A stretch of DNA of 64,000 bases from Rhodocyclaceae bacterium (GCA_016718525.1 JADKDD010000001.1:620001-684000); one strand, 5' to 3'. Positions 1 through 10,342 are shown, numbered from the stretch's first letter. A program made the numbers and translations. The notes: generated by a model from the letters alone, not told the origin.

Positions 1-1281
1 GCGAGTTACACGGCGAAGATTGTTTGCTCGAATGTCTTTCTTGCCGGGCGTGATCCGCAAAACGTACTGGCGCTTGATGTGCAGTCACCCGGACATCCTT
101 TGCTCAGCTTGATGCGCGTCGATGTGGACCGCGAACGCGGCTCAGTGCAGGCCGCTTTATTGGGTTTCATAGGCGACGGATTAGCGATCAATCGTCCAGG
201 AACCGGTTGCGCAAGTGTGCCGGACGGCAATGTCGCAATGGCAGACAAATATCGATTTACACCGTTGGTCGTTAAATCGTCCGCCGAAAACGAAAAAAAA
301 TGGCCGTCTGGCAACCGAGCGGACACGAACTTGCGGATCCAGAAGGTAATTGAGCAGGACGCTTTGGCGGGGTCGGGCGTGCGCGGGATTGTTGTAATCC
401 ATGAAGGCAGGTTGGTCGCACAGCGATACGCTGATGGTTTTACTCAGGATACCCCCTTGCTGGGTTGGTCGATGACCAAATCGGTCACAGCGGCATTGGT
501 GGGCATCCAAGTGGCGGATGAGAAGATAAGGCTTGATCAAGACGGCTGGTGGCATGTAACCAATGCGCGCGATGGACGTGCCGCGATCAAAATTTCCGAT
601 TTGATGGCAATGAGTAGCGGCCTGCACTTCAACGAAGGATACGGCAATGTTTCCGACGTGACGCGCATGCTCTATCTTGAATCTGACATGGCCGCCTACG
701 CGCGAGCGCAACCGTTGGAGCATCCGGTCGGAACTATCTGGAACTACTCCAGTGGCACCACTGTATTGCTGTCCGCGATCTGGCAAGCCGCGGCCGGCGC
801 GGAGTCATTGCTTGTACCCCGACAGCGCCTGTTCGGCCCTCTAGGTATGAAAAGCGCGGTTCTTGAAGTTGATGCACGCGGCAATTTTGTCGGTTCCAGT
901 TATATGTATGCAACCACTCAAGACTGGGCGCGGTTCGGGCAGTTCTTATTGCAGGACGGACAGTGGGACGGGAAACGAATTTTGCCGGAGGGATTTGTGA
1001 AATTGATGTCGACAGTTGCGCCGGCGTCCAAAGGTGCGTACGGGCAAGGACAAGTCTGGCGCTGGGGGCCCGGTGGAGAATCCCCTCAGGAAAAAAAAGG
1101 TGACGCGGATTTTGGCTTGCCAGCAGACACTTTCTGGATGTTAGGCCACGATGGCCAGTCGGTCGCCATCGTTCCTTCCAGGAAATTGGTCGTGGTACGG
1201 CTTGGCCTGACACCGTCACGACTGCACTACAAGCCGCAGGCGATGCTGGCCGAAGTCATCAAGGCACTTGGTCGGCCCTAG
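1..1281 (+). CDS. Serine hydrolase of the beta-lactamase/CubicO family (5' partial)
   Basis: The reading frame is open from base 1, so the gene starts before the window. The visible part has the class C beta-lactamase fold signature: the SMTK catalytic tetrad (Ser at 469-471, Lys at 478-480) in GWSMTKSVTAALVG, a WNYSSG segment near 739-756 that fits the Tyr-containing motif, and LGHDGQS near the C-terminus that fits the H/KTG-like element. Members hydrolyse amide or ester bonds; the substrate cannot be read from the sequence. The start of the visible segment (ASYTAKIVCSNVFLAGRD) matches the N-terminal segment of periplasmic CubicO-like hydrolases, so only a short leader is missing. The gene is convergent with the next one and overlaps its end by four bases. 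Confidence 0.8.
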   Translation, partial: ASYTAKIVCSNVFLAGRDPQNVLALDVQSPGHPLLSLMRVDVDRERGSVQAALLGFIGDGLAINRPGTGCASVPDGNVAMADKYRFTPLVVKSSAENEKKWPSGNRADTNLRIQKVIEQDALAGSGVRGIVVIHEGRLVAQRYADGFTQDTPLLGWSMTKSVTAALVGIQVADEKIRLDQDGWWHVTNARDGRAAIKISDLMAMSSGLHFNEGYGNVSDVTRMLYLESDMAAYARAQPLEHPVGTIWNYSSGTTVLLSAIWQAAAGAESLLVPRQRLFGPLGMKSAVLEVDARGNFVGSSYMYATTQDWARFGQFLLQDGQWDGKRILPEGFVKLMSTVAPASKGAYGQGQVWRWGPGGESPQEKKGDADFGLPADTFWMLGHDGQSVAIVPSRKLVVVRLGLTPSRLHYKPQAMLAEVIKALGRP

Positions 1282-2516
1282 TCAAGAACGTGTGACACCA
1301 GTCCGTCAGCCAGCTTTGGCTCAAACCAGGTGGATTTCGGTGGCATCACTTTGTTGCTGTCGGCAACGCTCATAAGCTGAGCCATCCCCGTTGGAAAAAG
1401 CGAAAATGCGACAGCCATTTCGCCGGAGTCGACGCGTTTTTCGAGTTCCTCTAATCCGCGTATTCCACCAACAAAATCAATTCGTTTGTCTCGACGCAAA
1501 TCATGGATCGCCAAGATCGGAGCCAGCAGGTGGTCTGACAGCAGCGAGACATCCAGGCTAGCAACCGGATCATCAGGAATGAGTTCGGATTTAATTGACA
1601 GCTTGTACCATTGACCGGGTAGATACATACCGAACTCGCCAACACTATTTGGTGTCACGCGGCCATTGGCGACTTCGACCTTAAAGGCTGCCTGACAGCG
1701 TGTCACCAGCACCAACTGATCCATGCCATTTAAGTCTTTGACTACGCGGTTGTAGTCCAGAATCCGCATCTGATGCTGGGGGAAAATTACCGCCAGAAAA
1801 TAATCGGATGCCATTACATGACCGCTTTGGCGGCGCGCTGCCGACACTCTCGATGCAGCCGCTGAACGGTGGTGACCGTCGGCGATATACAGTGCCGCCA
1901 TTCCCTCAAAGGCGGAGGTGATTGCTGCACATTTGGCTGAGTCATTGAGTACCCAAATCTGGTGACGAATTCCATCGTCAGCCAATACATCCACTGTTGC
2001 CTGACCGGTAGCGATGGCAGCTATCAACGAATCCGCAGATGGCGCGTCGGGATAGGCCAACAATACCGGCCCGGTTTGGGCGTTAAGGGCTTCAATTTGT
2101 CGGACTCGATCGTCCTCTTTGTCAGGACGTGTGTATTCATGTTTGCGAATCCGGTTTGTGTCGTAATCGGCCACCGATGCTGTGGCAACAAGCCCCGTCT
2201 GAACATGCAGACCCTTCGGCGTGGGCATGCTTAGCCGATATGCGTAATAGCAATCGGTATCGTCTCTGACCAAAACGCCCGCCTCCATCATTCGACTCAA
2301 GTTTTCGGCGGCTTTGGCATAAACCGCTGGTGAAAAAGGGTCTGTATCTCCCGGCAGGTCAATCTCGGGTTTGGAAATGTGCAGGAACGACCAAGGCTTG
2401 CCATCCGCGCGGGCACGCGCTTCCTCACTGGAAAGCACATCGTAAGGCGGCGCGAGTACTTCATCAGCGCGTCCGGGGGCCGGACGTAATCCGCGAAATG
2501 TTTTAATCAATGTCAT
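1278..2516 (-). CDS. DUF1015 family protein
   Basis: A 412-residue protein beginning MTLIKTFRGLRPAPGRADEV, with the APPYDVLS and ADGHHRSAAA segments typical of DUF1015 (sometimes listed as a SerC-associated or HTH-like family). The molecular function is not established. Length matches the family (about 400-430). It lies 21 bases downstream of the DAHP synthase gene on the same strand, so the two may be cotranscribed. No start ambiguity: the ATG is preceded by a purine-rich stretch (GAACGAAA). Confidence 0.8.
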   Translation of the reverse strand: MTLIKTFRGLRPAPGRADEVLAPPYDVLSSEEARARADGKPWSFLHISKPEIDLPGDTDPFSPAVYAKAAENLSRMMEAGVLVRDDTDCYYAYRLSMPTPKGLHVQTGLVATASVADYDTNRIRKHEYTRPDKEDDRVRQIEALNAQTGPVLLAYPDAPSADSLIAAIATGQATVDVLADDGIRHQIWVLNDSAKCAAITSAFEGMAALYIADGHHRSAAASRVSAARRQSGHVMASDYFLAVIFPQHQMRILDYNRVVKDLNGMDQLVLVTRCQAAFKVEVANGRVTPNSVGEFGMYLPGQWYKLSIKSELIPDDPVASLDVSLLSDHLLAPILAIHDLRRDKRIDFVGGIRGLEELEKRVDSGEMAVAFSLFPTGMAQLMSVADSNKVMPPKSTWFEPKLADGLVSHVLD

Positions 2517-2537
2517 TTTCGTTCTTTCAGCGCTACG

Positions 2538-3605
2538 TCATGGTTGACGTTGCGGTAGCGGTGTCCTAAGGGCTTGGTGTGCATCACGAATCATTCTTTC
2601 TGTCGTCGCCCAATCGACGCAACCGTCGGTCACTGAGCAGCCATATTTTAGTTGGGATAAATCGCTGGGAATCGGCTGATTACCGGCCTCGATAAAACTC
2701 TCAACCATCAAGCCGACGATGGAGCGGTTACCCAAACGAATTTGATTGATGCAGTCTTGCATCACCAATGGCTGTAGTTCGGGCTTTTTGTAGCTATTGG
2801 CGTGAGAGCAATCGACCACAATGTTCTGGCTGAGTTTTGCCTTGCTTAATGCAGCCTCCGCCAGTGTCACGCTGACCGTGTCGTAATTCGGTCGATCGCC
2901 ACCGCCCCGCAACACGAGATGCCCATATTTATTGCCTCGAGTGCGCGTGACGGCGGAGCGCCCCTGGGCATTGATCCCGAGGAAACTGTGAGGCGCTGCA
3001 GCCGAAATAATCGCATTGATTGCAGCATCGAGCGACCCGTCGGTGCCGTTCTTGAAACCTACCGGGGTTGACAGGCCGGAGGACATTTCTCGATGAGTTT
3101 GCGATTCGGAGGTGCGTGCACCAATCGCCGTCCAGGCGACAAGATCCCCGAGGTATTGCGGAGAGATAGGATCGAGTGCTTCGGTTCCCGCTGGCAGGCC
3201 AATTTCATTGACTGCCAGCAGAAACTCGCGCGCCCGTTGCATGCCCTCTTCGATATGGAACGTATCGTCCATATGCGGATCGTTGATGAAACCCTTCCAT
3301 CCCGTTGAGGTGCGCGGCTTTTCGAAATAGACACGCATTACCAACAACATTGTCTCGCTGACTTCGTCAGCCAGAATCTTGAGTCGGCGCGCGTAATCCA
3401 GGCCGGCAACCGGATCGTGAATGGAGCACGGACCGAGAACCACAAAACGGCGCGCATCCTTGCGATCCAGAATCGCTTCCAGTGCTCGACGCCCGGCTAC
3501 GACCGAATTTGCTGCGGCATTCGACAGTGGCACGCGGGCATGTATCTCCTCCGGCGTAGGCATCGGTGAAAAAGATTCGATATTTAGATTTTCAGTTGAT
3601 TGCAT
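2538..3605 (-). CDS. aroG: 3-deoxy-7-phosphoheptulonate synthase (class I DAHP synthase)
   Basis: Catalyses condensation of phosphoenolpyruvate and erythrose 4-phosphate, the first step of the shikimate pathway. The 355-residue protein has the class I landmarks in order: GPCSIHD (phosphate/PEP site), KPRTSTGWKG, KNGTDG, DCSHANS (metal-site His) and GLMVESFIEAGNQ. Length agrees with E. coli AroF/G/H (about 350). Which aromatic amino acid inhibits it cannot be decided by eye, so the symbol means the family. It lies between mfd (upstream on the same strand, 24-base gap) and the DUF1015 gene. Confidence 0.9.
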   Translation of the reverse strand: MQSTENLNIESFSPMPTPEEIHARVPLSNAAANSVVAGRRALEAILDRKDARRFVVLGPCSIHDPVAGLDYARRLKILADEVSETMLLVMRVYFEKPRTSTGWKGFINDPHMDDTFHIEEGMQRAREFLLAVNEIGLPAGTEALDPISPQYLGDLVAWTAIGARTSESQTHREMSSGLSTPVGFKNGTDGSLDAAINAIISAAAPHSFLGINAQGRSAVTRTRGNKYGHLVLRGGGDRPNYDTVSVTLAEAALSKAKLSQNIVVDCSHANSYKKPELQPLVMQDCINQIRLGNRSIVGLMVESFIEAGNQPIPSDLSQLKYGCSVTDGCVDWATTERMIRDAHQALRTPLPQRQP

Positions 3606-3628
3606 AGTTCAGGTCTGTAAAAACAGCA

Positions 3629-6600
3629 TCACTTGGTTGCCGTGGGGTTTAATCGTTTGAATAAGTCCTTGATCGCTGATACACGCTCTTTCAGGTCCTT
3701 GGTAGACCTTTGCCAATTAAGCTTGTCCTGACCGGCAAATTTCAAGCTGCGATCTGTTTGGATCATGCGAATGATGTTTGTGGAATCGATGGGAGGGTTT
3801 TTGATAAATTGCAGGTTAATCGAATTTGGTCCGGCATCGAGTTTGGCGACACCGATACTACGGCACAACAGACGCAAGCGATGCGTCTCCAACAGCGCTT
3901 GCGTTTGCCCGGGCATCTCGCCATACCGGTCAACCAGTTCTTCCTGCATTTCGCGCAAATCGTCTTCCGTATCGCAATTGGCGAGGCGTTTGTACAGAGT
4001 TAGTCGTTCATGGACATCGGGGCAGTAAACACTGGTCAGCAGTGCAGGGAAGCGCAGGTTGATTTCTGACGTGATCGACAATGGTTGGGTCAGATCAGGA
4101 ATTCGATCCCCTTTCTTTAATGCGCGGACTGCGGCGCCTAACATGTTGGTGTACATCGCGAAGCCGATCTCGTGAATCTCGCCGCTTTGATTCTCTCCAA
4201 GAACCTCGCCCGCACCGCGAATTTCAAGGTCATGCATGGCGAGGAAAAATCCGGAACCGAGCTCTTCCATTGCACAGATTGCATCAAGCCGGCGCTGGGC
4301 CTGGACTGTCGGTTTTGCGTCCTGATCGGTAAGCAAATAGGCATAGGCTTGATGATGTGATCGACCAACGCGACCACGCAATTGGTGCAATTGAGCGAGC
4401 CCGAACTTATCGGCGCGGTTGATAACAATGGTATTGGCGTGCGGATTGTCGATACCCGTTTCGATGATGGTTGAGCAAAGCAAAAGATTGTGTTTTTGCT
4501 GGGTGAATTCGCGCATCACGCGCTCCAATTCGCGCTCAGGTAACTGTCCGTGACCAATTACGATTCGCGCCTCTGGCAGCAGCGCTTCAAGCCGCTCTTT
4601 CATGTTCACGATTGTGTCAACTTCATTGTGCAACAGGTAAACCTGGCCCCCGCGTTTGAATTCGCGCAGGCAGGCCTCACGAACCTGGCCGCTTGACCAT
4701 TTGGCGACGAAGGTCTTAATCGCCAAGCGCTTTTGCGGTGGCGTGGCTATGACCGAGAAGTCGCGCAGACCTTCAAGCGACAGACCCAAGGTTCGGGGGA
4801 TGGGGGTCGCTGTGAGCGTCAATATGTCCACTGATGCGCGCAAGGTCTTTAGTGCTTCCTTCTGCCGCACACCAAAACGGTGCTCTTCATCAACTATAAC
4901 CAAGCCCAGTCGATCAAAGCGCACATCCTTTTGCAGGAGGCGATGTGTACCGATCAAGATGTCGATCTTGCCATGTGCCAACAGCTGTATGGCTTCCGCC
5001 TGCTCTTTGGCACTCTTGAAGCGAGAAATTTCCGCGACTTTGACAGCAAGATTTGCAAACCGATCTGAGAAATTCTGGTAGTGCTGCTCAGCAAGCAAAG
5101 TAGTCGGACAAAGCACAGCAACCTGCTTTCCGTCAGCAACGGCAATGAATGCAGCGCGCATGGCTACCTCTGTTTTGCCAAATCCTACGTCACCGCAGAC
5201 CAACCGATCCATCGGTTTTCCCGATGTCATGTCTTCAATCACGGACTTGATGGTCGCCAGCTGATCGGGCGTTTCCTCAAAACCAAATCCGTCGGCGAAA
5301 GCTTCAAGATCATGTGCGTTTAGCTTGAATGCATGCCCCTCACGCGCGGCTCGCAAGGCGTACAAATTCAGCAACTCTGCGGCTGTGTCATGGATTTGCT
5401 CGGCGGCTTTTTTCTTGGCTTTTTCCCATTGACCACTGCCCAATGTGTGCAACTGGATTGAATCGGGATCCGTGCCGCTATATCGTGAAATGACATGAAG
5501 CTGCGAAACCGGCACATAAAGTTTGGCCAGTGAGGCGTATTCAAGATGCAGGAATTCGGTCATCCCTTCGCCGAAATCCATATGCAACAGGCCGAGATAA
5601 CGACCTATGCCATGATTCTCATGGACAACCAAATCACCTATCTTAAGTTCCGAAAGGTCGCGCAACCATCCTTCCAAATTGGCGCGCCGTGCATCGCTTC
5701 GTCGCCCGCGTGGCCTTGCAGTTGCAGCGTAAAGCTCGTTCTCGGTGACAATCGCAAACGATCTCTCACCAGGCTGCACGAATCCGCCCGAGAGCGGGCC
5801 GGTGCCAAGCATAAACGCGGCTTGGCTCTGAGCAAACTCGGAGAAGCTCGCACATGCAACCGGCTTCAACCCGTGCTCGCCCAGATACTCGGCAAGGGTT
5901 TCGCGCCGTCCAGCGGACTCTGCAAGCAGCAAAACACGATACTGTTGTGTATCAAGAAAAATCCGGAAGTCCTCCAGCGGATCATCTGCTTTGCGATTTA
6001 CCGCCAACTTTGGAAGTTCAGGTGCTCGAGACGGCGTGTCATCAGCACCTACTCGCTGAATGAACATTGGCAACGAATTAGCCGCAACAAAGAATTCTTC
6101 ATCGCGCAAATACAGCAATTCAGGCGGCATTACCGGGCGTGACCGGTCGCCACCAAGCATTTTGTAGCGCCCTCGCGTGTCTTCCCAAAACTCCGCGATT
6201 GCCGCCGGGACATCCCCGTGAAGTACCAACGTGGCGTCTTGCGGCAGATAATCAAAGAGTGTCGCCGTGGAATCAAAGAAAAGTGGCAGGTAGTACTCGA
6301 TCCCGGCCGGTAAAACACCGTTGGATATATCTTTGTACAGACTGATGCGTGATGCATCGCCTTCAAATTGATCTCGGAAACGCTGGCGAAATTTGGTACG
6401 GCCACTTTCTCCGGCAGGGAATTCACGCGCAGGCAGCAAACGAATTTCCGGAACGGGGTAGAGCGTTCGCTGTGAATCAACATCGAAACTGCGGATAGTT
6501 TCGATTTCGTCACCAAACAGTTCGATCCGGTAAGGGATCGGCGTTCCCATGGGAAAAAGATCAATCAGACCACCACGCACACTGTACTCGCCGGGAGTTA

Positions 6601-7108
6601 CTACCTGATTGACATGTTGGTATCCGCCTAGTGTCAGCTGCGCTCTAAGCTTTTCGACATTTAGCTGGTCACCACGTTTCATAAAAAACGTGTGACTGGC
6701 CAAAAAAGCTGGTGGCGCAAGTCGAGTAATTGCCGTTGATGCGGCTGTGATCAACACTTCACATGCACCTTGAGTCACGGCATGAAGTGTTGCCAGGCGT
6801 TCGGATATTAGATCCTGATGTGGAGAAAAGCTGTCATAGGGCAAAGTTTCCCAGTCCGGCAACAGGTTTACCCGTAGGTGAGGGGCGAACCAGGTAATTT
6901 CTTCTGCAAGGCGCTGTGCTTCTAGCGGGCTTCCTGTGACAATCGTCAATACATTACCACCGCGAGCAAGGCTAGCGATGGCAAGGGCGTCAGCCGACGC
7001 AGAACAGGGCGGAAGGTTAAGTCTATGTCCCGCTTTGAGTCGTGACGACTGTTGGTTCAACGAATGAAGCACGGAATTCAAAAGTAAGGCGGAAGCGGTA
7101 TCGCCCAA
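3629..7108 (-). CDS. mfd: Transcription-repair coupling factor Mfd
   Basis: An ATP-dependent translocase that removes RNA polymerase stalled at DNA lesions and recruits UvrA. The 1159-residue length is close to E. coli Mfd (1148). The order is an N-terminal UvrB-like module, a CarD-like RNA-polymerase-interacting domain around residues 480-560 (IGDLVVHENHGIGRYLGL), then the RecG-like helicase with Walker A GDVGFGKTEVAMRAAF and DEEHRFGV box, motif VI in the QLRGRVGRS region, and the C-terminal TRCF domain. All key motifs are intact. Confidence 0.96.
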   Translation of the reverse strand: MGDTASALLLNSVLHSLNQQSSRLKAGHRLNLPPCSASADALAIASLARGGNVLTIVTGSPLEAQRLAEEITWFAPHLRVNLLPDWETLPYDSFSPHQDLISERLATLHAVTQGACEVLITAASTAITRLAPPAFLASHTFFMKRGDQLNVEKLRAQLTLGGYQHVNQVVTPGEYSVRGGLIDLFPMGTPIPYRIELFGDEIETIRSFDVDSQRTLYPVPEIRLLPAREFPAGESGRTKFRQRFRDQFEGDASRISLYKDISNGVLPAGIEYYLPLFFDSTATLFDYLPQDATLVLHGDVPAAIAEFWEDTRGRYKMLGGDRSRPVMPPELLYLRDEEFFVAANSLPMFIQRVGADDTPSRAPELPKLAVNRKADDPLEDFRIFLDTQQYRVLLLAESAGRRETLAEYLGEHGLKPVACASFSEFAQSQAAFMLGTGPLSGGFVQPGERSFAIVTENELYAATARPRGRRSDARRANLEGWLRDLSELKIGDLVVHENHGIGRYLGLLHMDFGEGMTEFLHLEYASLAKLYVPVSQLHVISRYSGTDPDSIQLHTLGSGQWEKAKKKAAEQIHDTAAELLNLYALRAAREGHAFKLNAHDLEAFADGFGFEETPDQLATIKSVIEDMTSGKPMDRLVCGDVGFGKTEVAMRAAFIAVADGKQVAVLCPTTLLAEQHYQNFSDRFANLAVKVAEISRFKSAKEQAEAIQLLAHGKIDILIGTHRLLQKDVRFDRLGLVIVDEEHRFGVRQKEALKTLRASVDILTLTATPIPRTLGLSLEGLRDFSVIATPPQKRLAIKTFVAKWSSGQVREACLREFKRGGQVYLLHNEVDTIVNMKERLEALLPEARIVIGHGQLPERELERVMREFTQQKHNLLLCSTIIETGIDNPHANTIVINRADKFGLAQLHQLRGRVGRSHHQAYAYLLTDQDAKPTVQAQRRLDAICAMEELGSGFFLAMHDLEIRGAGEVLGENQSGEIHEIGFAMYTNMLGAAVRALKKGDRIPDLTQPLSITSEINLRFPALLTSVYCPDVHERLTLYKRLANCDTEDDLREMQEELVDRYGEMPGQTQALLETHRLRLLCRSIGVAKLDAGPNSINLQFIKNPPIDSTNIIRMIQTDRSLKFAGQDKLNWQRSTKDLKERVSAIKDLFKRLNPTATK

Positions 7109-7320
7109 TCGGGGCGGAAGCAGGCAATTATACGGTTGAGCAATTCATATAACATCGGCGCTTGAGATCAGTATGCGAGTACATAAATGCTCGCTGGAAA
7201 GCAGCCTATCCAGCGATAACCGGGTGGGATTTCTCCAGCGTTAACCGGCATCCGTGAAGTGGAGTCGAGTAGCAGCATTACAGACGCGTTTCTTGAGTCC
7301 CAATAGGAGGTTGATTCGAC

Positions 7321-8517
7321 ATGGATGAGCGCAGGTATTACGGATTGGATGCTTTGCGCGGCACCATGATGATGCTGGGGATCGCCTTGCATGCCGCAAT
7401 GTTCTATTTGGTCGATCCTCCAACGCCGGTCCCGACCGACCCCAACACGTCAATCGTTTTTGACCATTTGTTTTACTTCATCCATTCATTCAGGATGCAG
7501 GCGTTCTTTTTTCTGGCCGGTTTTTTCACTGCCTTACTCGTCATGAAGCGAGGTTTGCAAGCAACCTATCGAGACCGCTTCAAGCGGATTTTTGTACCAA
7601 TGATCGTCGCTAGCGTCACTATCCTTCCCGTCACCGGGTTGTTGATGGCAGACTTTTTCGTCAGCGCACGCTTTGGTACGCATCAATTGATTCCCGACGT
7701 AGGGCATCTCAAGGTCTTGATTCAAGAGTTAACGGCCAATGGAGTGCAGGTTGGCGAGCCTACTTTAGGACATCTTTGGTTTCTGGAGTACCTTTGTATT
7801 TTTTACCTGCTAATCCCCCTTTGCCGAGCAATCGTAAAGTGGAGTTTGCCGGTTGAAGATCGAATTCGGCGATGGCTTGACTCGCCCTATGTGCTAGGCC
7901 CAATGAGCCTTTTGACGAGTGCCTTGCTTTGGCCATTTGCTGGCGGTGTATTGGTTCTGGAAAATACACTGCTGGTACCGCATTTGCCTTCATTAGTGTA
8001 TTTCGGATCGTTTTTCGTACTTGGCTATGTGGCTCACCACTATCGCGACTGTCTCAACATGCTGGCACGGAACGTTTTTGTCTGGGCGACAATTGCTCTG
8101 GTTTTGTTTCCTGTCGCACGGGTCGCCAGTCTGCTAGACGCTGGTGGAGACGGCAATATCTATCGACACGTATTCGCCGCCCTTGCCAATGGCACCTGCA
8201 CGTGGATTTTGATCGCTTTGTTTGTCGGTACTGCATTACGCCTTTTTGACCGCGATTCGCCTTGGGTTCAATATTTGTCACAAGCGGCCTATTGGGTCTT
8301 TCTCGTGCACCTTCCATTGGTAGCATTTGCCGGGTGGTGGCTCATCCAGTTCGACATTCCGGCTGTGGTCAAGTTCCTGCTCAATAGCGGCTTTGCGACG
8401 TTTGTTGCTTTCTGGACATTTCAACAGTGGGTGCAGCGTTCGTGGATCAGCGCTTTCCTTCACGGCAGGCGACTCGATCTTCAGTGGCCTTGGCAAGTCA
8501 AGTCATCGGCCGTTTAA
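7321..8517 (+). CDS. Membrane acyltransferase (acyltransferase_3/OpgC-like)
   Basis: A 398-residue polytopic membrane protein with the N-terminal YGLDALRGTMMMLGIALHA signature of the acyltransferase-3 family, in which a conserved His/Arg near the N-terminus serves catalysis. Roughly ten hydrophobic helices follow. The overall look is closest to MdoC/OpgC-type proteins that succinylate periplasmic glucans, but the acyl acceptor cannot be read from sequence. The start is fixed by AGGAGG about 10 bases upstream of the ATG. It is divergent from mfd, with a 212-base spacer in which I see no other gene. Confidence 0.8.
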   Translation: MDERRYYGLDALRGTMMMLGIALHAAMFYLVDPPTPVPTDPNTSIVFDHLFYFIHSFRMQAFFFLAGFFTALLVMKRGLQATYRDRFKRIFVPMIVASVTILPVTGLLMADFFVSARFGTHQLIPDVGHLKVLIQELTANGVQVGEPTLGHLWFLEYLCIFYLLIPLCRAIVKWSLPVEDRIRRWLDSPYVLGPMSLLTSALLWPFAGGVLVLENTLLVPHLPSLVYFGSFFVLGYVAHHYRDCLNMLARNVFVWATIALVLFPVARVASLLDAGGDGNIYRHVFAALANGTCTWILIALFVGTALRLFDRDSPWVQYLSQAAYWVFLVHLPLVAFAGWWLIQFDIPAVVKFLLNSGFATFVAFWTFQQWVQRSWISAFLHGRRLDLQWPWQVKSSAV

Positions 8518-8590
8518 AGTCCTTCTGCGAATGCGTGTGAAATGAATTCAACGTACCTACCGTAGCAAATTGATTGTATAGAATCGAGTC

Positions 8591-9319
8591 ATGAGTTATT
8601 ACGCGCTGGTTCCCGCTGCAGGCTCCGGTTCGAGGATGAATGATGGTTTGGGGTCATCGGCCCCGAAACAATATTTGCCCTTGGCCGACCGACCAATGGT
8701 TTTGCATTCCTTGTTAACCCTGGCACGAGTGCCAGCTGTAGAACGCGTATTTCTAATCCTGGCTCCGGACGATACGAACTGGAAACTCTGTGATGCGTCA
8801 GCAGTGGGTCCCAAGTTAACCGTTCTTTATTGTGGTGGTGAGAGCCGGTCACTGACGGTGAGAAATGGCTTGGAGGCGGTGGCGAAAGTGGTAGCCGCCG
8901 ACGATTGGATTCTCGTGCATGACGCGGCACGCCCCTGCATAACTGTGGCTCAGGTAGAAGCGTTAATTCAGAGTGATGATGGCGACTCGAATTTTGTTGG
9001 TGGCTTACTCGCAGTTCCCGTCGCCGATACCTTGAAGCGCGCACGCGTAACAAATGAAGCAAAACCTCTCAGCTGGTGGGTTGGTGATACCATCCCTCGC
9101 GATGGTTTGTGGCAGGCGCAAACACCCCAGATGTTTCGCTTAAGTGTCCTGCAAGAAGCGCTAGCGCGGGTACCAAACGTAACCGACGAGGCAAGCGCCA
9201 TTGAGGCAATTGGTTTGCACCCGAGATTGGTGGAGTCTGATTCAATGAATCTAAAGGTAACCTATCCTTGTGATCGAAAATTGGCAGAGATGATTTTGCG
9301 TTCTCGTTTGAGCTCATGA
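8591..9319 (+). CDS. ispD: 2-C-methyl-D-erythritol 4-phosphate cytidylyltransferase
   Basis: Third enzyme of the MEP isoprenoid pathway: forms CDP-methylerythritol from MEP and CTP. 242 residues with the nucleotide-binding PAAGSGSRM loop at residues 8-16 and the conserved HDAARPC motif near residue 110. A TATAGA box with a short spacer lies just upstream (about 8577-8582). The 3' end overlaps the ispF start (ATGA), the usual ispD-ispF translational coupling. Confidence 0.95.
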   Translation: MSYYALVPAAGSGSRMNDGLGSSAPKQYLPLADRPMVLHSLLTLARVPAVERVFLILAPDDTNWKLCDASAVGPKLTVLYCGGESRSLTVRNGLEAVAKVVAADDWILVHDAARPCITVAQVEALIQSDDGDSNFVGGLLAVPVADTLKRARVTNEAKPLSWWVGDTIPRDGLWQAQTPQMFRLSVLQEALARVPNVTDEASAIEAIGLHPRLVESDSMNLKVTYPCDRKLAEMILRSRLSS

Positions 9320-9804
9320 GCACTGCGTTCCGTATCGGACAAGGTTGCGACATCCATGCTTTGGTAGCCGGACGTCGGTTAATTCTTGGCGGCGTGTCGA
9401 TTCCCTACCACCTTGGCTTACTGGGCCACTCTGACGCTGACGCCTTGTTGCACGCGATAACCGATGCGTTGCTCGGTGCGGCGGGCCTGGGTGATATCGG
9501 TGGCATGTTTCCAGATACCGATCCGCGATGGAGCGGAGCCGACAGTCGTGTTTTATTGCGCGCCGCGCTGGCGGCGGTAAAAGACGCAGGTTGGCGACCC
9601 GGCAATATCGATGCAACGATTGTTGCCCAAGCCCCGCGACTCGGTCCTCATGTTGGTTTGATGCGCGCCAATATTGCGCTCGACCTGGAACTCGAGATGA
9701 ATGCGGTCAACGTCAAGGCAAAAACCGGGGAGCACCTGGGATTCATCGGGCGTGGAGAAGGTATTGCCGTCGAAGCCGTGGCAATGCTCGTTGCGGCTGG
9801 TTAA
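9316..9804 (+). CDS. ispF: 2-C-methyl-D-erythritol 2,4-cyclodiphosphate synthase
   Basis: Cyclises CDP-methylerythritol 2-phosphate in the MEP pathway. 162 residues, with the zinc-ligand segment GQGCDIHAL, the GHSDADALLHA signature and the C-terminal KAKTGEHLGFIGRGEG stretch. Length is normal. It is coupled to ispD by a four-base overlap. Confidence 0.95.
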   Translation: MSTAFRIGQGCDIHALVAGRRLILGGVSIPYHLGLLGHSDADALLHAITDALLGAAGLGDIGGMFPDTDPRWSGADSRVLLRAALAAVKDAGWRPGNIDATIVAQAPRLGPHVGLMRANIALDLELEMNAVNVKAKTGEHLGFIGRGEGIAVEAVAMLVAAG

Positions 9805-9859
9805 ATTGATGTAACTTTGCTCCGTTACAATGACTGGAAACTAACAAGGACAAAAGCCT

Positions 9860-10342
9860 GTGGTCAAGCTATTTAGTGAAACCAACTTATCGCCGCGACT
9901 CGAGACCCTGCGCTCGGTGTCATTGTTTGCGGACCTCAAAGCCAAGGAGCTGCGAATCGTCGATGGACTGCTTCACGAGCGCAGCTACGTCGCCGACGAA
10001 GTGGTGTTTGATGAGGGTGAGGACGGACAAGCCTTGTATGTTGTGTTTTCCGGAGAGGTCTTGATTGTTCATCCGACCGATGGAGGCGACGGCTTGGTCG
10101 CAACCGTAAAGTCAGGCGAGTTTTTCGGCGATATGGCGCTGATCGACAAATGGCCACGAGCCGCGCAAGCGCGAGCCGCCGCGCCCACTGTAGTCGGCGT
10201 GCTGTTCCGCAGTGATTTTCAAACGCTGATGGAGACACATGCACGAATTGCATCCAGAATTGCCTTGCAACTCGCCCGCGAAATGGGGCAGCGGTTGCGT
10301 CAGCGCGTTGACGCCGCAGCTCACGGGCGCGGAAAACTGTGA
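9860..10342 (+). CDS. Cyclic-nucleotide-binding domain protein
   Basis: A 160-residue protein made almost wholly of one CRP-like beta-barrel (residues ~15-130): SLFADLKAKEL, then the FDEGEDGQALYVVFSGEV and GEFFGDMALIDKWPRAA segments, the latter aligning with the phosphate-binding cassette. There is no helix-turn-helix domain, so it is a sensor module rather than a Crp/Fnr regulator. The start is GTG at 9860 with AAGGA nine bases upstream. It is coupled to the next gene by a GTGA overlap, which suggests joint function with that transporter-like protein. Confidence 0.75.
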   Translation: MVKLFSETNLSPRLETLRSVSLFADLKAKELRIVDGLLHERSYVADEVVFDEGEDGQALYVVFSGEVLIVHPTDGGDGLVATVKSGEFFGDMALIDKWPRAAQARAAAPTVVGVLFRSDFQTLMETHARIASRIALQLAREMGQRLRQRVDAAAHGRGKL